The notes under the pieces: model-generated | Database searches by the model: none | What the model was told of the DNA's origin: nothing | The model's input: the letters and a program-made list of their open reading frames with translations, nothing else | In this document: in pieces, positions 1 through 10,166 of the stretch | Numbering within the stretch: the first letter of the stretch is position 1 | Layout of the letters: each line of letters begins with the position of its first letter | Position numbers and translations under genes: made by a program | Source: Myxococcus sp. | GTDB lineage: Bacteria; Myxococcota; Myxococcia; Myxococcales; Myxococcaceae | DNA: 56,182 bases | Direction: 5' to 3' | Assembly: GCA_014879945.1 (NCBI GenBank) | Contig: JACSRE010000210.1 | Location: 1 to 56,182 of the forward strand

Positions 1-89
1 GAGGTGGCGAACTGATCACGCGGCCCACCGCGGCGTCGACCGCACCCGTAAGCGATCGACTTTCCTCGGCCGGAAACCTGATCGGCGCT

Positions 90-749
90 CTAGAGGTTCT
101 CGTACTGGTAGATCTCGTGCAGGTCATGGCCCGGCTCCATGGTGAGGAGCGGCTTGATGAGGCCGTCCTCGAGGCCGTACACCCACCCATGCAGCGTGGG
201 GCGGTGGTCTGCCCGCCAGGAGCGCTGGAGCGTGGCCGTCTTGGCGAGGTTGAGCACCTGCTCTCTGACGGTGAGCTCGACGAGCAACCTCGCGCGCGCC
301 TCGCCCTCGGCACAGGCCAGCAGCGCAGGCTCGTGCAGTCGGTACACGTCCTTGATGTTGCGCAGCCACTTGTTCAGCACGCCGCCGTACGACTGGCGCG
401 TCATCGCCGCCGCCACCCCGCCGCACCCGTAGTGCCCGCAGACGATGATGTGCTCGACCTTCAGCTGGCCGATGGCGAACTCGAGCACCGACAGCACGTT
501 GAGGTCGGTGTGCACGACCAGGTTGGCTACGTTGCGGTGCACGAAGATCTCGCCCGGCTCGGTGCCGGTGATCTGGTTGGCCGGCACGCGGCTGTCGCTG
601 CACCCGATCCACAAGAACTTCGGCGTCTGAATCGCCGCCAACCTCGAGAAGTACTCGGCGTCGTGTCGAACGCGCTCGGCGGCCCACTCGTGGTTCTGTC
701 GGAGGAGCGCCTCGACGGTCTGGTGCTGAGCGGTCATGCGGTCGTCCAT
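90..749 (-). CDS. can: Beta-class carbonic anhydrase
   Basis: Zinc enzyme that interconverts CO2 and bicarbonate in the cytoplasm. The 219-residue product has the usual length and the complete beta-class signature: zinc ligands C50, H106 and C109, and the D52-R54 dyad inside CSDSR (50-54); HYGCGG follows at 106-111. There is no signal peptide. An ATG at 749 is used here; a second ATG four codons later (737) is an equally possible start. It lies 6 bases downstream of the DsrE-like gene on the same strand, so the two are probably co-transcribed. Downstream, positions 1-89 hold no gene that I can see. Family assignment is secure; the specific physiological role is not visible from the sequence. 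Confidence 0.96.
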   Translation of the reverse strand: MDDRMTAQHQTVEALLRQNHEWAAERVRHDAEYFSRLAAIQTPKFLWIGCSDSRVPANQITGTEPGEIFVHRNVANLVVHTDLNVLSVLEFAIGQLKVEHIIVCGHYGCGGVAAAMTRQSYGGVLNKWLRNIKDVYRLHEPALLACAEGEARARLLVELTVREQVLNLAKTATLQRSWRADHRPTLHGWVYGLEDGLIKPLLTMEPGHDLHEIYQYENL

Positions 750-755
750 TCCCGG

Positions 756-1151
756 CTAGAGGAAGAAGCGATCGGTGAGGCCGGCGGTGCGCCCGAGGAT
801 CGACGTCCAGCCGATCAGCGAGTCTACCTTCGGCTCCACGTCAGGCGGGGTGAGGCCCAGCGAGGCCATCGAGCCGGTGCACGCGAAGATCTTCGCGAGG
901 CCCGAGTCGCGCACCACGCCGAGCAGCTGGCGGCAGGTGGGCACCTGGCGCAGCTCCATGGTGGCGTTGATGTCGTCGCGCCCCTCGAGATCGGGCTCAT
1001 CGAGGGTGTCTCGCACCAGGCGCTCGAGCGCGAACCAGAAGAAGTACAGCTCCACCTTGCGCCCCATGGCGACGGCCGCCGCGGCCACCGAGAGGCCCTG
1101 GTGAACGGCGTCGTACTCGCCGCGATGAAGGAACACGCAGACCGGACCCAT
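756..1151 (-). CDS. DsrE/DsrF-like small protein
   Basis: A 131-residue soluble protein resembling the DsrE/DsrF-like family, which includes sulfur relay proteins and many uncharacterised members. Visible features are an N-terminal beta strand (GPVCVFLHRGEYD, 2-14), a long alanine-rich helix (21-29), and two cysteines, C73 in VPTCRQLL and C91 in FACTGS, placed like the reactive cysteines of this fold. The ATG at 1151 is chosen because it begins the first strand; the frame stays open further upstream, but that part runs into the region in front of fni and looks non-coding. The gene precedes carbonic anhydrase by 6 bases and is divergent from the mevalonate operon. Family call is by fold pattern only; substrate unknown. 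Confidence 0.7.
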   Translation of the reverse strand: MGPVCVFLHRGEYDAVHQGLSVAAAAVAMGRKVELYFFWFALERLVRDTLDEPDLEGRDDINATMELRQVPTCRQLLGVVRDSGLAKIFACTGSMASLGLTPPDVEPKVDSLIGWTSILGRTAGLTDRFFL

Positions 1152-1277
1152 GTGGGCGCTCTTCCCGCCCCCGCGCGCCGGAAACCAGCGCTTTTCGACC
1201 GCCCGCGTTAGTCCTTGGGCCGCTCGCCAGTAATCCGGAGTGAGATCAACGGGTTTGACGCTTGGATGAGGTGCCCC

Positions 1278-2366
1278 ATGTCTGCTACCACCCCCCCGCC
1301 CATGCCGGTCGACGAGACCACCGCCAAACGCAAAGACGCCCACCTCGACCTCTGCGCGACCGAAGAGGTGGCGCCGATCGAGAACGCGACCCTTTTCGGG
1401 CAGATGTTTCTGGTGCACTGCGCGATGCCGGAGCTGGCGTTCAGTGAGCTCGACCTCTCGACGCCGCTGTTCGGCAAGCGGCTGAAGGCGCCGCTGCTGG
1501 TGACGGGCATGACGGGCGGCACCGAGCGCGCGATGCAGGTCAACCGCGACGTCGCGCAGGTGGCCGAGGAGTTCGGGGTGGCCTTCGGCGTGGGCAGCCA
1601 GCGGGCGATGGCGGAGCGCCCTGAGCTGGCCGGCACCTTCGGAGTTCGTGACGTGGCGCCGAACACCGTCTTGATCGGAAACATCGGCCTGGTGCAGGCC
1701 GTACGCCTTGGCGTGGACGGCGTCATGCGACTGAAAGAGGGCATCGGCGCCGACGCCATGGCGGTGCACCTGAACCCCGGGCAGGAGCTGACGCAGCCCG
1801 AGGGCGATCGCGACTTCCGCGGGGGCTACGCGATCGTCGGCGAGCTGGTGAAGCGGTTGGGCGCCGAGCGGGTGCTGGTGAAAGAGACCGGCTGCGGCAT
1901 CGCGCCCGAGGTGGCGCGCCGCCTGGTGGACGTGGGCGTGCGGGCCATCGACGTGTCGGGCCTGGGCGGCACCAGCTGGGTGCGCGTCGAGCAGCTGCGG
2001 GCCGAGGGCGTGGCCAGAGAGGTCGGCGCGCAGTTCTCGGGCTGGGGCATTCCCACGGCGGCGGCGGTCGCGTCGGTGCGCAGGGCGGTCGGGCCGGGCG
2101 TCACCCTGATCGCCGCCGGCGGCATGCGCACGGGGCTCGACGTCGCCAAGGCGATCGCGCTCGGAGCCGACGTCGGCGGCATGGCCTTGCCGCTGTTTCG
2201 GGCACAGCAAGAAGGCGGCGTTCCGAAGGTCCGTGAGGCGATGGCGACGGTGCTCACGGCGTTGAAGCAGGCGCTGGCGCTGACGGGGTGCCGGACCCCG
2301 CAGGAGCTCCGCCATCGGCCGCGGGTGATCTCTGGAGAGCTGAAGGACTGGTTGGCGGCGCTGTGA
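1278..2366 (+). CDS. fni: Isopentenyl-diphosphate delta-isomerase, type 2 (FMN-dependent)
   Basis: Interconverts IPP and DMAPP in the cytoplasm, the last step feeding isoprenoid synthesis from mevalonate. The 362-residue product has the usual type 2 length and the expected order of motifs: an early RKDAHL segment, VTGMTGGT (FMN/substrate loop), GSQRA, NIGL, HLNPGQE, VKETGCGI and the phosphate-binding C-terminal loops GGTSW and AAGGMRTG. I chose the ATG at 1278 because GAGGTG sits about 5 bases upstream; an ATG at 1266 and an earlier in-frame start exist but lack such a site. It is the first gene of the fni-hmgA-mvk-mvaD run; hmgA begins 11 bases after its stop. The family is well known and the call is firm. 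Confidence 0.96.
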   Translation: MSATTPPPMPVDETTAKRKDAHLDLCATEEVAPIENATLFGQMFLVHCAMPELAFSELDLSTPLFGKRLKAPLLVTGMTGGTERAMQVNRDVAQVAEEFGVAFGVGSQRAMAERPELAGTFGVRDVAPNTVLIGNIGLVQAVRLGVDGVMRLKEGIGADAMAVHLNPGQELTQPEGDRDFRGGYAIVGELVKRLGAERVLVKETGCGIAPEVARRLVDVGVRAIDVSGLGGTSWVRVEQLRAEGVAREVGAQFSGWGIPTAAAVASVRRAVGPGVTLIAAGGMRTGLDVAKAIALGADVGGMALPLFRAQQEGGVPKVREAMATVLTALKQALALTGCRTPQELRHRPRVISGELKDWLAAL

Positions 2367-2377
2367 AGGAGACGAAC

Positions 2378-3691
<1,314 letters not shown>

Positions 3692-3705
3692 AGCGCGGAG
3701 AGCTC

Positions 3706-4614
3706 GTGACTGTGCACCTCACGTCGTTTGGGCCGGGCAAGGTGATCCTGCTTGGCGAGCATGGCGTCGTCTATGGGCAGCCCGCGCTGGCGGCGCCCAT
3801 CTCTCGCGGCGTGCGGGCCTGGGCGGTGCCGTCGACGAGGTGCAGCGTCGAGGTGCCCGGGGGCCTGAGCGCCGAGCACGCGGCCACGCTCGAGCGGGCC
3901 TTCGCGCGGGCGGCGAAGGTGACCGGGCGCCCGAAGGTGCTGGTGACGCTCGAGAGCGATCTGCCGGTCTCGATGGGCCTGGGGAGCTCGGCGGCGCTGT
4001 CGGTGGCGGTGGCGCGGGTGCTCCTCGAGGCGAAGGGCGCCAGGCCTGCCACCCGCAAGCAGGTGGAGGCGGTGGCCCTCGAGATGGAGAAGGCGTTTCA
4101 CGGCACGCCGTCGGGCGTCGATCACACCACCTCGGCGCGTGGCGAGCTGGTGTTGTTCAGGCGCGGCTCGGCGAAGGTGGTGCGGTCGCCCATTCCGGTG
4201 CGGGTGCTGGTGGCCATCGTGGGCGAGCGGCCCTCGACGAAGGCGACGGTGGGGGCGCTCCGGGAGCGGCAGGCGCGCTGGCCCGAGCGCTACGGGCGGC
4301 TGTTCCGTGAGATCGGCCGGCTGGCCAGAGAGGGCGCCGAGGCGGTGTCGGGAGGCGATCTCGAGTCGCTGGGCGATCTGATGAACGTGAACCAGGGGCT
4401 GCTCAACGCCGCGGGCCTCTCGAGCGAGGGCCTCGAGGCGATGGTGTACCGGCTGCGGCGGTTCGGCGCGCTGGGCGCCAAGCTGACGGGGGCCGGGGGC
4501 GACGGCGGCGCGGTGCTCGGGCTGTTCCGCGAGCCCGAGCCGCTGGTGGCGCGCCTGAAGCGAGAAGGCGTCACCTGCTTCGTGAGCCAGCTGGCCGGGC
4601 CCCGGGCCCTGTGA
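3706..4614 (+). CDS. mvk: Mevalonate kinase (GHMP family)
   Basis: Phosphorylates mevalonate to 5-phosphomevalonate with ATP. The 302-residue protein shows the GHMP kinase plan: substrate-binding GKVILLGEHGVVYG (11-24), ATP-binding MGLGSSAAL (90-98), catalytic-type Asp139 in TPSGVDHTT, and the C-terminal motif KLTGAGGDGGAV. The GTG at 3706 is preceded by GGAG in GCGGAGAGCTC. Its stop overlaps the GTG of mvaD by 4 bases (GTGA), a typical sign of translational coupling. The HGVVYGQPA segment and the TPSGVDHTT motif favour mevalonate kinase over phosphomevalonate kinase; since no second GHMP kinase besides mvaD lies nearby, a dual activity cannot be excluded but is unsupported. Confidence 0.93.
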   Translation: MTVHLTSFGPGKVILLGEHGVVYGQPALAAPISRGVRAWAVPSTRCSVEVPGGLSAEHAATLERAFARAAKVTGRPKVLVTLESDLPVSMGLGSSAALSVAVARVLLEAKGARPATRKQVEAVALEMEKAFHGTPSGVDHTTSARGELVLFRRGSAKVVRSPIPVRVLVAIVGERPSTKATVGALRERQARWPERYGRLFREIGRLAREGAEAVSGGDLESLGDLMNVNQGLLNAAGLSSEGLEAMVYRLRRFGALGAKLTGAGGDGGAVLGLFREPEPLVARLKREGVTCFVSQLAGPRAL

Positions 4615-5612
4615 GTCACTCCATGAGATCGACGGCGAGCGCGCACCCCAACATCGCCCTGGTGAAGTACTGGGGCAAACGCGACGAGCGGCTGATCCTC
4701 CCGCACCAGTCGAGCCTCTCGGTGACGCTGGGGCCGCTCTCGGTGACGACGACGGTGGAGTTCGACGACCGCCCCGGCGACGACGAGGTGCGCATCAACG
4801 GCCAGGTCGCGGCCGGCAGCGAGCGGGCCCGGGTGGTGGAGCTGCTGGGCCTGGTGCGCAAGGCGACGAAGCAGAAGCTCGGCCGCGCGCGCATGGTGTC
4901 GGTGGGCGACTTCCCGGCGGCGGCGGGGCTGGCCTCGAGCGCGGCGGCCTTCGCGGCGCTGGCGGTGGCCGCGCGCACGGCGGCCGGTCTCCCGAGAGAC
5001 ACCCGGGCCGAGTCGATCCTCGCGCGGCGCGGCAGTGGCTCGGCGTCGAGGAGCGTGCAGGGCGGCTTCGTGCGGTGGAACCGGGGCCGCCGGGCCGACG
5101 GCGCGGACTCGTTCGGAGAGCAGCTCTTCGACGCGGCCCACTGGCCCTCGCTGCGGCTCCTGGTCGGCATGGTGAGCCGCGAAGAGAAGGAGGTGAAGTC
5201 GCGCGACGGCATGCGGACGACCGTCGAGACGTCGCCGTATTACCCCGCGTGGGCGAAGGACGCCGAGGCCGAGGTGGCGCGCATCGTGCCCTTCATCCGC
5301 AGGCGCGATCTCGAGGCGGTGGGTGAGCTCGCCGAGAAGAACGCCTGGCGCATGCACGCCACCGCGTTCGCCGCCGACCCACCGCTCTGCTACCTGAAGC
5401 CCGAGACGCTGGCGGTGATCGAGCGCTGTCGAGAGCTTCGCAAGAAGGGCGTGGGCGCCTGGTTCACCCTCGACGCCGGCCCCAACCCGGTGCTGCTCAC
5501 CAGCAAGGCCGACGAGGCGAAGGTGGTGAAGGTGCTGCAGCAGCACGGCGCCCGCGAGGTGGTGCGCTGCCACCCGGGTGGAGACGTCGTCGTGCACCCC
5601 GCCGAGCGCTGA
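4611..5612 (+). CDS. mvaD: Diphosphomevalonate decarboxylase
   Basis: ATP-dependent decarboxylation of diphosphomevalonate to IPP. The 333-residue GHMP-family protein carries the decarboxylase hallmarks NIALVKYWGKRD (14-25), the ATP loop AAAGLASSAAAF (103-114), RRGSGSASRS (139-148), and FTLDAGPN (285-292) with the catalytic Asp288. These are the residues of true diphosphomevalonate decarboxylases rather than the variant enzymes acting on mono-phosphates, although I cannot exclude relaxed specificity. The GTG start overlaps the mvk stop as GTGA; an internal ATG at 4623 is another option. It is the last gene of the mevalonate operon; the next gene converges from the other strand. No phosphomevalonate kinase gene follows it in this window. 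Confidence 0.95.
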   Translation: MSHSMRSTASAHPNIALVKYWGKRDERLILPHQSSLSVTLGPLSVTTTVEFDDRPGDDEVRINGQVAAGSERARVVELLGLVRKATKQKLGRARMVSVGDFPAAAGLASSAAAFAALAVAARTAAGLPRDTRAESILARRGSGSASRSVQGGFVRWNRGRRADGADSFGEQLFDAAHWPSLRLLVGMVSREEKEVKSRDGMRTTVETSPYYPAWAKDAEAEVARIVPFIRRRDLEAVGELAEKNAWRMHATAFAADPPLCYLKPETLAVIERCRELRKKGVGAWFTLDAGPNPVLLTSKADEAKVVKVLQQHGAREVVRCHPGGDVVVHPAER

Positions 5613-5645
5613 CCTCGACCCTCGTGGCGCGGGGCGGGTGAGCAG

Positions 5646-7232
5646 TCAGCGGCGCGTCACCGCGATGCTCACCACCTGGCCGAAGGTGCCCGAGCGCTCA
5701 CCGTTCGAGAACAGCACCGCGTGGCCCGAGGCAGAGACCGGGCAGCGCAGGCTGACGTGCGCGTCGTTGCTGACGCCGCACTCCACCGAGCCGCCGGGCG
5801 TCCGGTACTCGACCAGCAGGTAGCGCCGGAGCGGATTGTCGACCTCGAAGGCCACCGAGTCGGTCACGTCCACCGAGGCGCGCTCGGGGCGCTCGAGGGT
5901 CAGCTGCTCCTTCGCGATGCCGGGCCGGGCGAACGGCTGGCGCAAGAAGTCGCCGCGGCTCAGCTTCGCCGGCAGCAGCTGCCAGCGCGCGTCGTCGGGG
6001 AAGTGGCTGAAGATCGCCACGTCGGGCGGAATGAAGAGGTAGTCGGTGCGGTAGGAGCGGCTCTTGCCGTCGGGGCCGACGGGGTCGTCCCACGTGGCGT
6101 CCATCAGGTACCAGAGCCCGTTCACCTTCACGCCGTTCCACGCGTGGCCCACCGGCGCCGCCGCCCCGTTCTCTTCGCGCACGTCTCCGCCGATGTAGAC
6201 GATCTGATCGCCGGTCAGCCGGCCCAGCTCGACGAGCAGCCGCGCGTAGCCCTCGCACACCGCGACCCGGCCGAGGAAGACGCTGTTGGCGTCTTGCGGC
6301 TTGCGCTGCCTCGGCTTGAGCGAGTCGAGATCGTACTCGAGGCGCGTCACCACCCAGTCGTGCAGCGCCTTGACGCGCTTGAACGGCTCGGGCTCGCGCG
6401 CGCGAATGTACTGGGCGACGGCGGCGATCGAGGTCTCGTCCTGCGGGTTCATGCCGCGCACGGTGGCCGACACCTCGTCGGTCCAGGGCCAATGGGTGCC
6501 ACCGGTCTCGACCACCACCGGCTCTTCGGCGGGCGGCGGGGGAGGCGTCTGGCCCTGGTGCTCGACCTCCTTGTCGTCGTCGTCTTTCCAGGCGACGACC
6601 GGCTCGCTCCCCGCGTCAAGGCTCGTCGGCCGAACCCCCTCGATGGCCGCGCGCTCCTCGTCGGTCAGCTTGCGCCACCGCGCCGACGCGCCCGAAGGCA
6701 CCACCGGCGTCTCGCCCGTCGGGGTGACGTCGATCTTCGCCAGCAGGTCGCCGTCGGCCTTCGTCACGTACGGGTTCGGGTTCGCCAGGCGGTGGAGCCC
6801 CTCGAGGGCGCTGGCCATCGCGAACACCCCGTCGCGCCACGGCTGGCCGCGCTCCCCGGGCTCGAGGAACCAGTCGCCGCGGGTCGCCAGCGCCGAGAAC
6901 GTCACCCTGGGGAACTTCGCGACCATCGCCCCCGAGAACGCCAGGCACAGCAGCAGGGTGCGTAGCACCAGCCGGGGGAACAGCCGCAGCGCGCGCTTCG
7001 GGGCGCCGACGAACTGCTTGCGCCGCGCCTGCTTGCGCTTCCACGCCCGGCTCGCGCGCCACTCCCAGAGCACCGGGAGGATGGGGAAGAGCAGCAGCCC
7101 TCCGGCCAGGGCGACCTCGCGGGGCCCGCCGTGAAAGGCGATCAGCGACGAGGCCAGCCACACCGTCAGCGTGGGCACGGCGATCAGCACCGCCGCGGAG
7201 AGGAGCGAGATGAGGGCTCGGACGAGGGACAC
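5646..7232 (-). CDS. Membrane-anchored transglutaminase-like protein
   Basis: A 528-residue protein with an N-terminal membrane region (hydrophobic stretches near 5-32, 40-57 and 88-104), a long proline/acid-rich linker (about 205-245), and a transglutaminase-like cysteine hydrolase domain (about 260-400). The catalytic triad is visible: C326 in AVCEGYARLL, H363 in GHAWNGVKV and D378 in LMDATWDD, the arrangement of secreted bacterial transglutaminase/cysteine-protease proteins. A C-terminal region from about 430 may be a beta-sandwich. Its role is unknown; cross-linking or proteolysis at the envelope are possibilities. It lies 95 bases downstream of the lytic transglycosylase gene on the same strand and converges with mvaD. 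Domain call is firm, function not. Confidence 0.82.
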   Translation of the reverse strand: MSLVRALISLLSAAVLIAVPTLTVWLASSLIAFHGGPREVALAGGLLLFPILPVLWEWRASRAWKRKQARRKQFVGAPKRALRLFPRLVLRTLLLCLAFSGAMVAKFPRVTFSALATRGDWFLEPGERGQPWRDGVFAMASALEGLHRLANPNPYVTKADGDLLAKIDVTPTGETPVVPSGASARWRKLTDEERAAIEGVRPTSLDAGSEPVVAWKDDDDKEVEHQGQTPPPPPAEEPVVVETGGTHWPWTDEVSATVRGMNPQDETSIAAVAQYIRAREPEPFKRVKALHDWVVTRLEYDLDSLKPRQRKPQDANSVFLGRVAVCEGYARLLVELGRLTGDQIVYIGGDVREENGAAAPVGHAWNGVKVNGLWYLMDATWDDPVGPDGKSRSYRTDYLFIPPDVAIFSHFPDDARWQLLPAKLSRGDFLRQPFARPGIAKEQLTLERPERASVDVTDSVAFEVDNPLRRYLLVEYRTPGGSVECGVSNDAHVSLRCPVSASGHAVLFSNGERSGTFGQVVSIAVTRR

Positions 7233-7327
7233 GGGTGGTGGCGAGAGGGGGACGAAGTCGTTGCGGGCCGATTGCCGGCCGCTCTCGTGAGGTTAGACCC
7301 TCAGCGACACGTTCGCCCGCGCCTCAC

Positions 7328-9595
7328 TCAGAAGGCCACGCCCGAGGCCTTGGGGCTGGGGAGCGAGAGCGCCACGCCCGGAGCCGCCTCGGCGTCACCG
7401 TACAGCTGCTGGTACACCACGTAGTCGGCCAGCACCTGCTTGACGTACCCGCGCGTCTCCTTGAAGGGGATCTCTTCGATCCACTCGTCCAGCGGGAGCA
7501 GGCCTCGCTGCGCCACCCACCTCGACACCGCCGAAGGGCCCGCGTTGTACGAGGCCGCGCAGAGGGCAGGGTGGCCCATGCGATCGAGCAGCGCCGAGAG
7601 GTACCAGGTGCCGAAGCGCACGTTGATCTCGGGGGCGTAGAGATCGTCTGGCGCCGGCGTCGTCGCCTTGAGCTCCGAGGCGATGGCGCGGGCCGTGGGG
7701 GGGATGATCTGCATGAGCCCCCGCGCGTCGGCGCTGCTGACCACCTCGGGGCGAAACCCGCTCTCGCGGCGCATGATCGCCCAGGCCAGGAAGGGGTCGA
7801 GCCCCACCTGCGAGGCGTTTGCCTCGACCGTCGCCTGGTAGGCGCGCGGGTACATGAGCGCGAGGGCCTCGGGCTTCTTCGTGGTGTAGACCTGCCCCCA
7901 GAGCCAGCGCGCCGCCAGGCCGTGCGCCGGCCCGAACTCACCGACCGTGTGCAGGGCGTGGCCCATCACCAGGGCCTCGTCAGCCGTGCGGACGGCGCCG
8001 ACGACGCGGTTCACCTCGTCGGCGGCGTCGCGCAGCAGCCCGGTTCGCGCCAGCTCGAGCGCGAGGCTCAACGAGGCCGGCGGGGCGACCGTCATTCGCT
8101 GCGGCGCGATCGCGAAGGGCCGCGGGGCCGGCTGCTTCAGCTCGCGGAGCCGCTCCGCCGACAGCACGCCGTACAAGGTGCCGGGGAAGCTGCGCACCAC
8201 GTCGCGGTACTCGCGCGCGAGATCGATCGACGCGCTGGCGAGGGCGAGGCCGCCGTCCTGCCCACCGCGGCTCCCGTCGGCGCGAAGGCTGCCCAGCTGC
8301 GCCAGGCGGGTGCTCCAGTAGCTGGCCTGGGCGACGAGCGAAGAGCGGGGGAAGTCCTCCATGAGGGCGCGCAGGGTGGCGCGGGCGTCGGCGAAGCGGC
8401 CCAGGCGGTAGAGCGCCCAGGCGCGGAACCAGCGGCCCTCGTCACGCTTCTTCGAGTCGGCGTGGCGGGCCTCGAAGCCCTCGAAGTCGGCGATGGCCTG
8501 CTCGTAGCGGCCGTCGGTCAACGAGAGCCACGAGCCCAGGTAGGCCGCCTCGGGCGCGTTGCCGTTCTCGGGGTAGCGGGCGTCGAGCGAGAGCATGAGC
8601 GCGCGCGCCTCGGCGTGCTTCTGCGCCCGCATCAGGCGCCTGGCCTTCGTCATCATCGCCTCGGCGGCGGTAGCGGGCCGACCGGTCGAGGCGGCGAGCT
8701 CGAGCGCAGTGAAGGCGTCGGCCTCTTTCCCGAGGGCGAGCAGCGCCTGGCCCCGCAGCAGGGCCACCTTCGCCTGGGCGGCGGCCAGCTCCTTCCCGGT
8801 CTCGGTGGGCTCGGCCTCGTCGAGCTGGCGGAGCGCCTCGGTGGGCGCGCTCTGGGCGACGAGCGCCTGCGCCCGCAGCACCTGCTCCTCGAAGGAGAAG
8901 CGCACCGGGCCCTCGCTCGACAGCCTGCGCAGCGCCTCGGCGGCGTGCGGGTGGGTGGGAAAGCGCAGCACGATGGTGCGCAGGTCCTTGCGGGCTTCAG
9001 CCTCGGCGCCGGTGGCGATCCGCGCCAGGGCGCGCGAGAGGAGCGCCTCGGCGGTCGGCGTCTCGGCCGCGGCGGCCTCGAGCACCGGGCGGGCCCTGGC
9101 TGCCTGGCCGAGCTCGAGCTGCAGCTCTGCGATGCGCAGCTCGAGGCGGCGAGAGAGGGTGGCGGGCGCCCGCGCCTTCGCCTTCAGCAGCGTCTTGAGG
9201 GCCGCCGGCCGCGCGCCCGACCACGACTGCGCTTCGCCGAGGTACCAGCCGTGAAACGCCTCGAGGCCCCTGGGCGACCTCACCGAGGCCAGCTGGGCGG
9301 CCGCGCGGGCGGCGTCACCCTCGGAGAGCCACAGCACTCCGGTCAGGAGCGACAGCCGGGCGAGCTCGGGGCAGGGCCCTTTTGTCAGGCTGTTGTCAGG
9401 CGGGCGCGCGCAGGCCTCGAGCTCGGCCTGGGCCTTCGCCGCCAGGTTCGATGCGTGAACGCGCACCTCGCCCAGCAGCGCCGGCGACTGTGCGGCCGCG
9501 GTGAGTGACGAGAGACACCACAGGCCCGTCGCGAGCCTCAGGCGCCGCAGGGTTCGGGCCCCTGGTTTGACATTTGTTGGAGGGTTGCCGTACAC
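7328..9595 (-). CDS. Slt-type soluble lytic transglycosylase with TPR-like superhelix
   Basis: Cleaves peptidoglycan glycan strands with formation of 1,6-anhydro-muramyl ends, in the periplasm. The 755-residue product has a signal-like N-terminus (ATGLWCLSSLTAAAQS near 22-37), a long alpha-helical TPR-like superhelix (about 70-570) like the ring of Slt70, and a C-terminal SLT domain: catalytic E611 in MRRESGF, SSADARGLMQI (619-630 region), SYNAGPSAVSRW and a closing ETRGYVKQV motif. The start is a GTG at 9595 without an obvious ribosome-binding site, so the exact N-terminus is uncertain. The transglutaminase-like gene follows 95 bases downstream. The upstream 259 bases (9596-9854) are a divergent promoter region shared with the four-cysteine small protein. 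Confidence 0.9.
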   Translation of the reverse strand: MYGNPPTNVKPGARTLRRLRLATGLWCLSSLTAAAQSPALLGEVRVHASNLAAKAQAELEACARPPDNSLTKGPCPELARLSLLTGVLWLSEGDAARAAAQLASVRSPRGLEAFHGWYLGEAQSWSGARPAALKTLLKAKARAPATLSRRLELRIAELQLELGQAARARPVLEAAAAETPTAEALLSRALARIATGAEAEARKDLRTIVLRFPTHPHAAEALRRLSSEGPVRFSFEEQVLRAQALVAQSAPTEALRQLDEAEPTETGKELAAAQAKVALLRGQALLALGKEADAFTALELAASTGRPATAAEAMMTKARRLMRAQKHAEARALMLSLDARYPENGNAPEAAYLGSWLSLTDGRYEQAIADFEGFEARHADSKKRDEGRWFRAWALYRLGRFADARATLRALMEDFPRSSLVAQASYWSTRLAQLGSLRADGSRGGQDGGLALASASIDLAREYRDVVRSFPGTLYGVLSAERLRELKQPAPRPFAIAPQRMTVAPPASLSLALELARTGLLRDAADEVNRVVGAVRTADEALVMGHALHTVGEFGPAHGLAARWLWGQVYTTKKPEALALMYPRAYQATVEANASQVGLDPFLAWAIMRRESGFRPEVVSSADARGLMQIIPPTARAIASELKATTPAPDDLYAPEINVRFGTWYLSALLDRMGHPALCAASYNAGPSAVSRWVAQRGLLPLDEWIEEIPFKETRGYVKQVLADYVVYQQLYGDAEAAPGVALSLPSPKASGVAF

Positions 9596-9854
9596 GCTGC
9601 GGGCCGAACGTAGTCGAAGTTCGAAGCAGGAAACGGAGTGAATCCGATAAGGATTCCGCGCTCACCGGGTTGACCGGCAGAAACATCGGTCCATACGGTG
9701 CGCGGCGGCTCTGAGCAGGTGAGAAGTTGCACCGCCGAAGTGGGGGGCGAAGCTCAGAAACGACTCAAGGCACACGCTGTTGCCGCGCGCAGGAACGAGT
9801 GACGTATCCCGTTGTTGCACTCCGGGGGGAGTTTTTCAGGGAGGCCGAACCATC

Positions 9855-10088
9855 ATGAAGCCGTGTCCGACCGAACTACCGCAGAGCATCAATCCCGAGG
9901 CCGGTCCGAAGCGCCTCGGCGTCGAGCAGCACCGCAACCTCAACTGCTCCCACTATGACAACTGCCTCGATGAGGCCGTGCGTCGTGGTTGGCAGAGCTT
10001 CACGTGCATCAAATGCCCGCTGTACGCCCTGCCGTCGGGGCCGCAGATGGGCATCGAGTCGTTCGCGACTCAGCGCCGCCTGACGTAA
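9855..10088 (+). CDS. Small four-cysteine protein, unknown function
   Basis: A 77-residue protein with a compact cysteine pattern: NCSHYDNC (C-x6-C), then about 18 residues later CIKC (C-x2-C), in the context DEAVRRGWQSFTC. Four cysteines so spaced suggest a zinc- or iron-binding knuckle. I recall small proteins with this CxxYDxCLD...WxxFxCxxC pattern being widespread in Myxococcota and other former Deltaproteobacteria, without a known function; that is memory, not a search. The ATG at 9855 follows GGGAGG by about 11 bases. No signal peptide is seen, so it should be cytoplasmic. It is a single-gene transcription unit: the flanking genes are on the other strand and a hairpin terminator follows at 10122-10159. 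Confidence 0.8.
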   Translation: MKPCPTELPQSINPEAGPKRLGVEQHRNLNCSHYDNCLDEAVRRGWQSFTCIKCPLYALPSGPQMGIESFATQRRLT

Positions 10089-10121
10089 GGCGTCGCCCCC
10101 CACAGCTCAAACCAGGGTTCG

Positions 10122-10159
10122 CCGCGCCGGAACGTCCTTCCGAGCGCGGTCGTTTTTTT
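10122..10159 (+). terminator. Rho-independent terminator after the four-cysteine gene
   Basis: Inverted repeat with arms CCGCGC (10122-10127) and GCGCGG (10144-10149), extended by GGAA/TTCC (10129-10132 and 10138-10141) around a 5-base loop, followed by TCG and seven T residues (10153-10159). The T tract lies on the + side only, so it ends the transcript of the small gene and not the converging regulator gene. Confidence 0.8.
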
Positions 10160-10166
10160 CTGCCCC

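Noticed and set aside
9769-9785. Sigma54-type promoter upstream of the four-cysteine gene (GGCAC...TTGC)
   Set aside because: The GG and GC elements are 11 bases apart; sigma54 requires 10, and a one-base change usually abolishes function.
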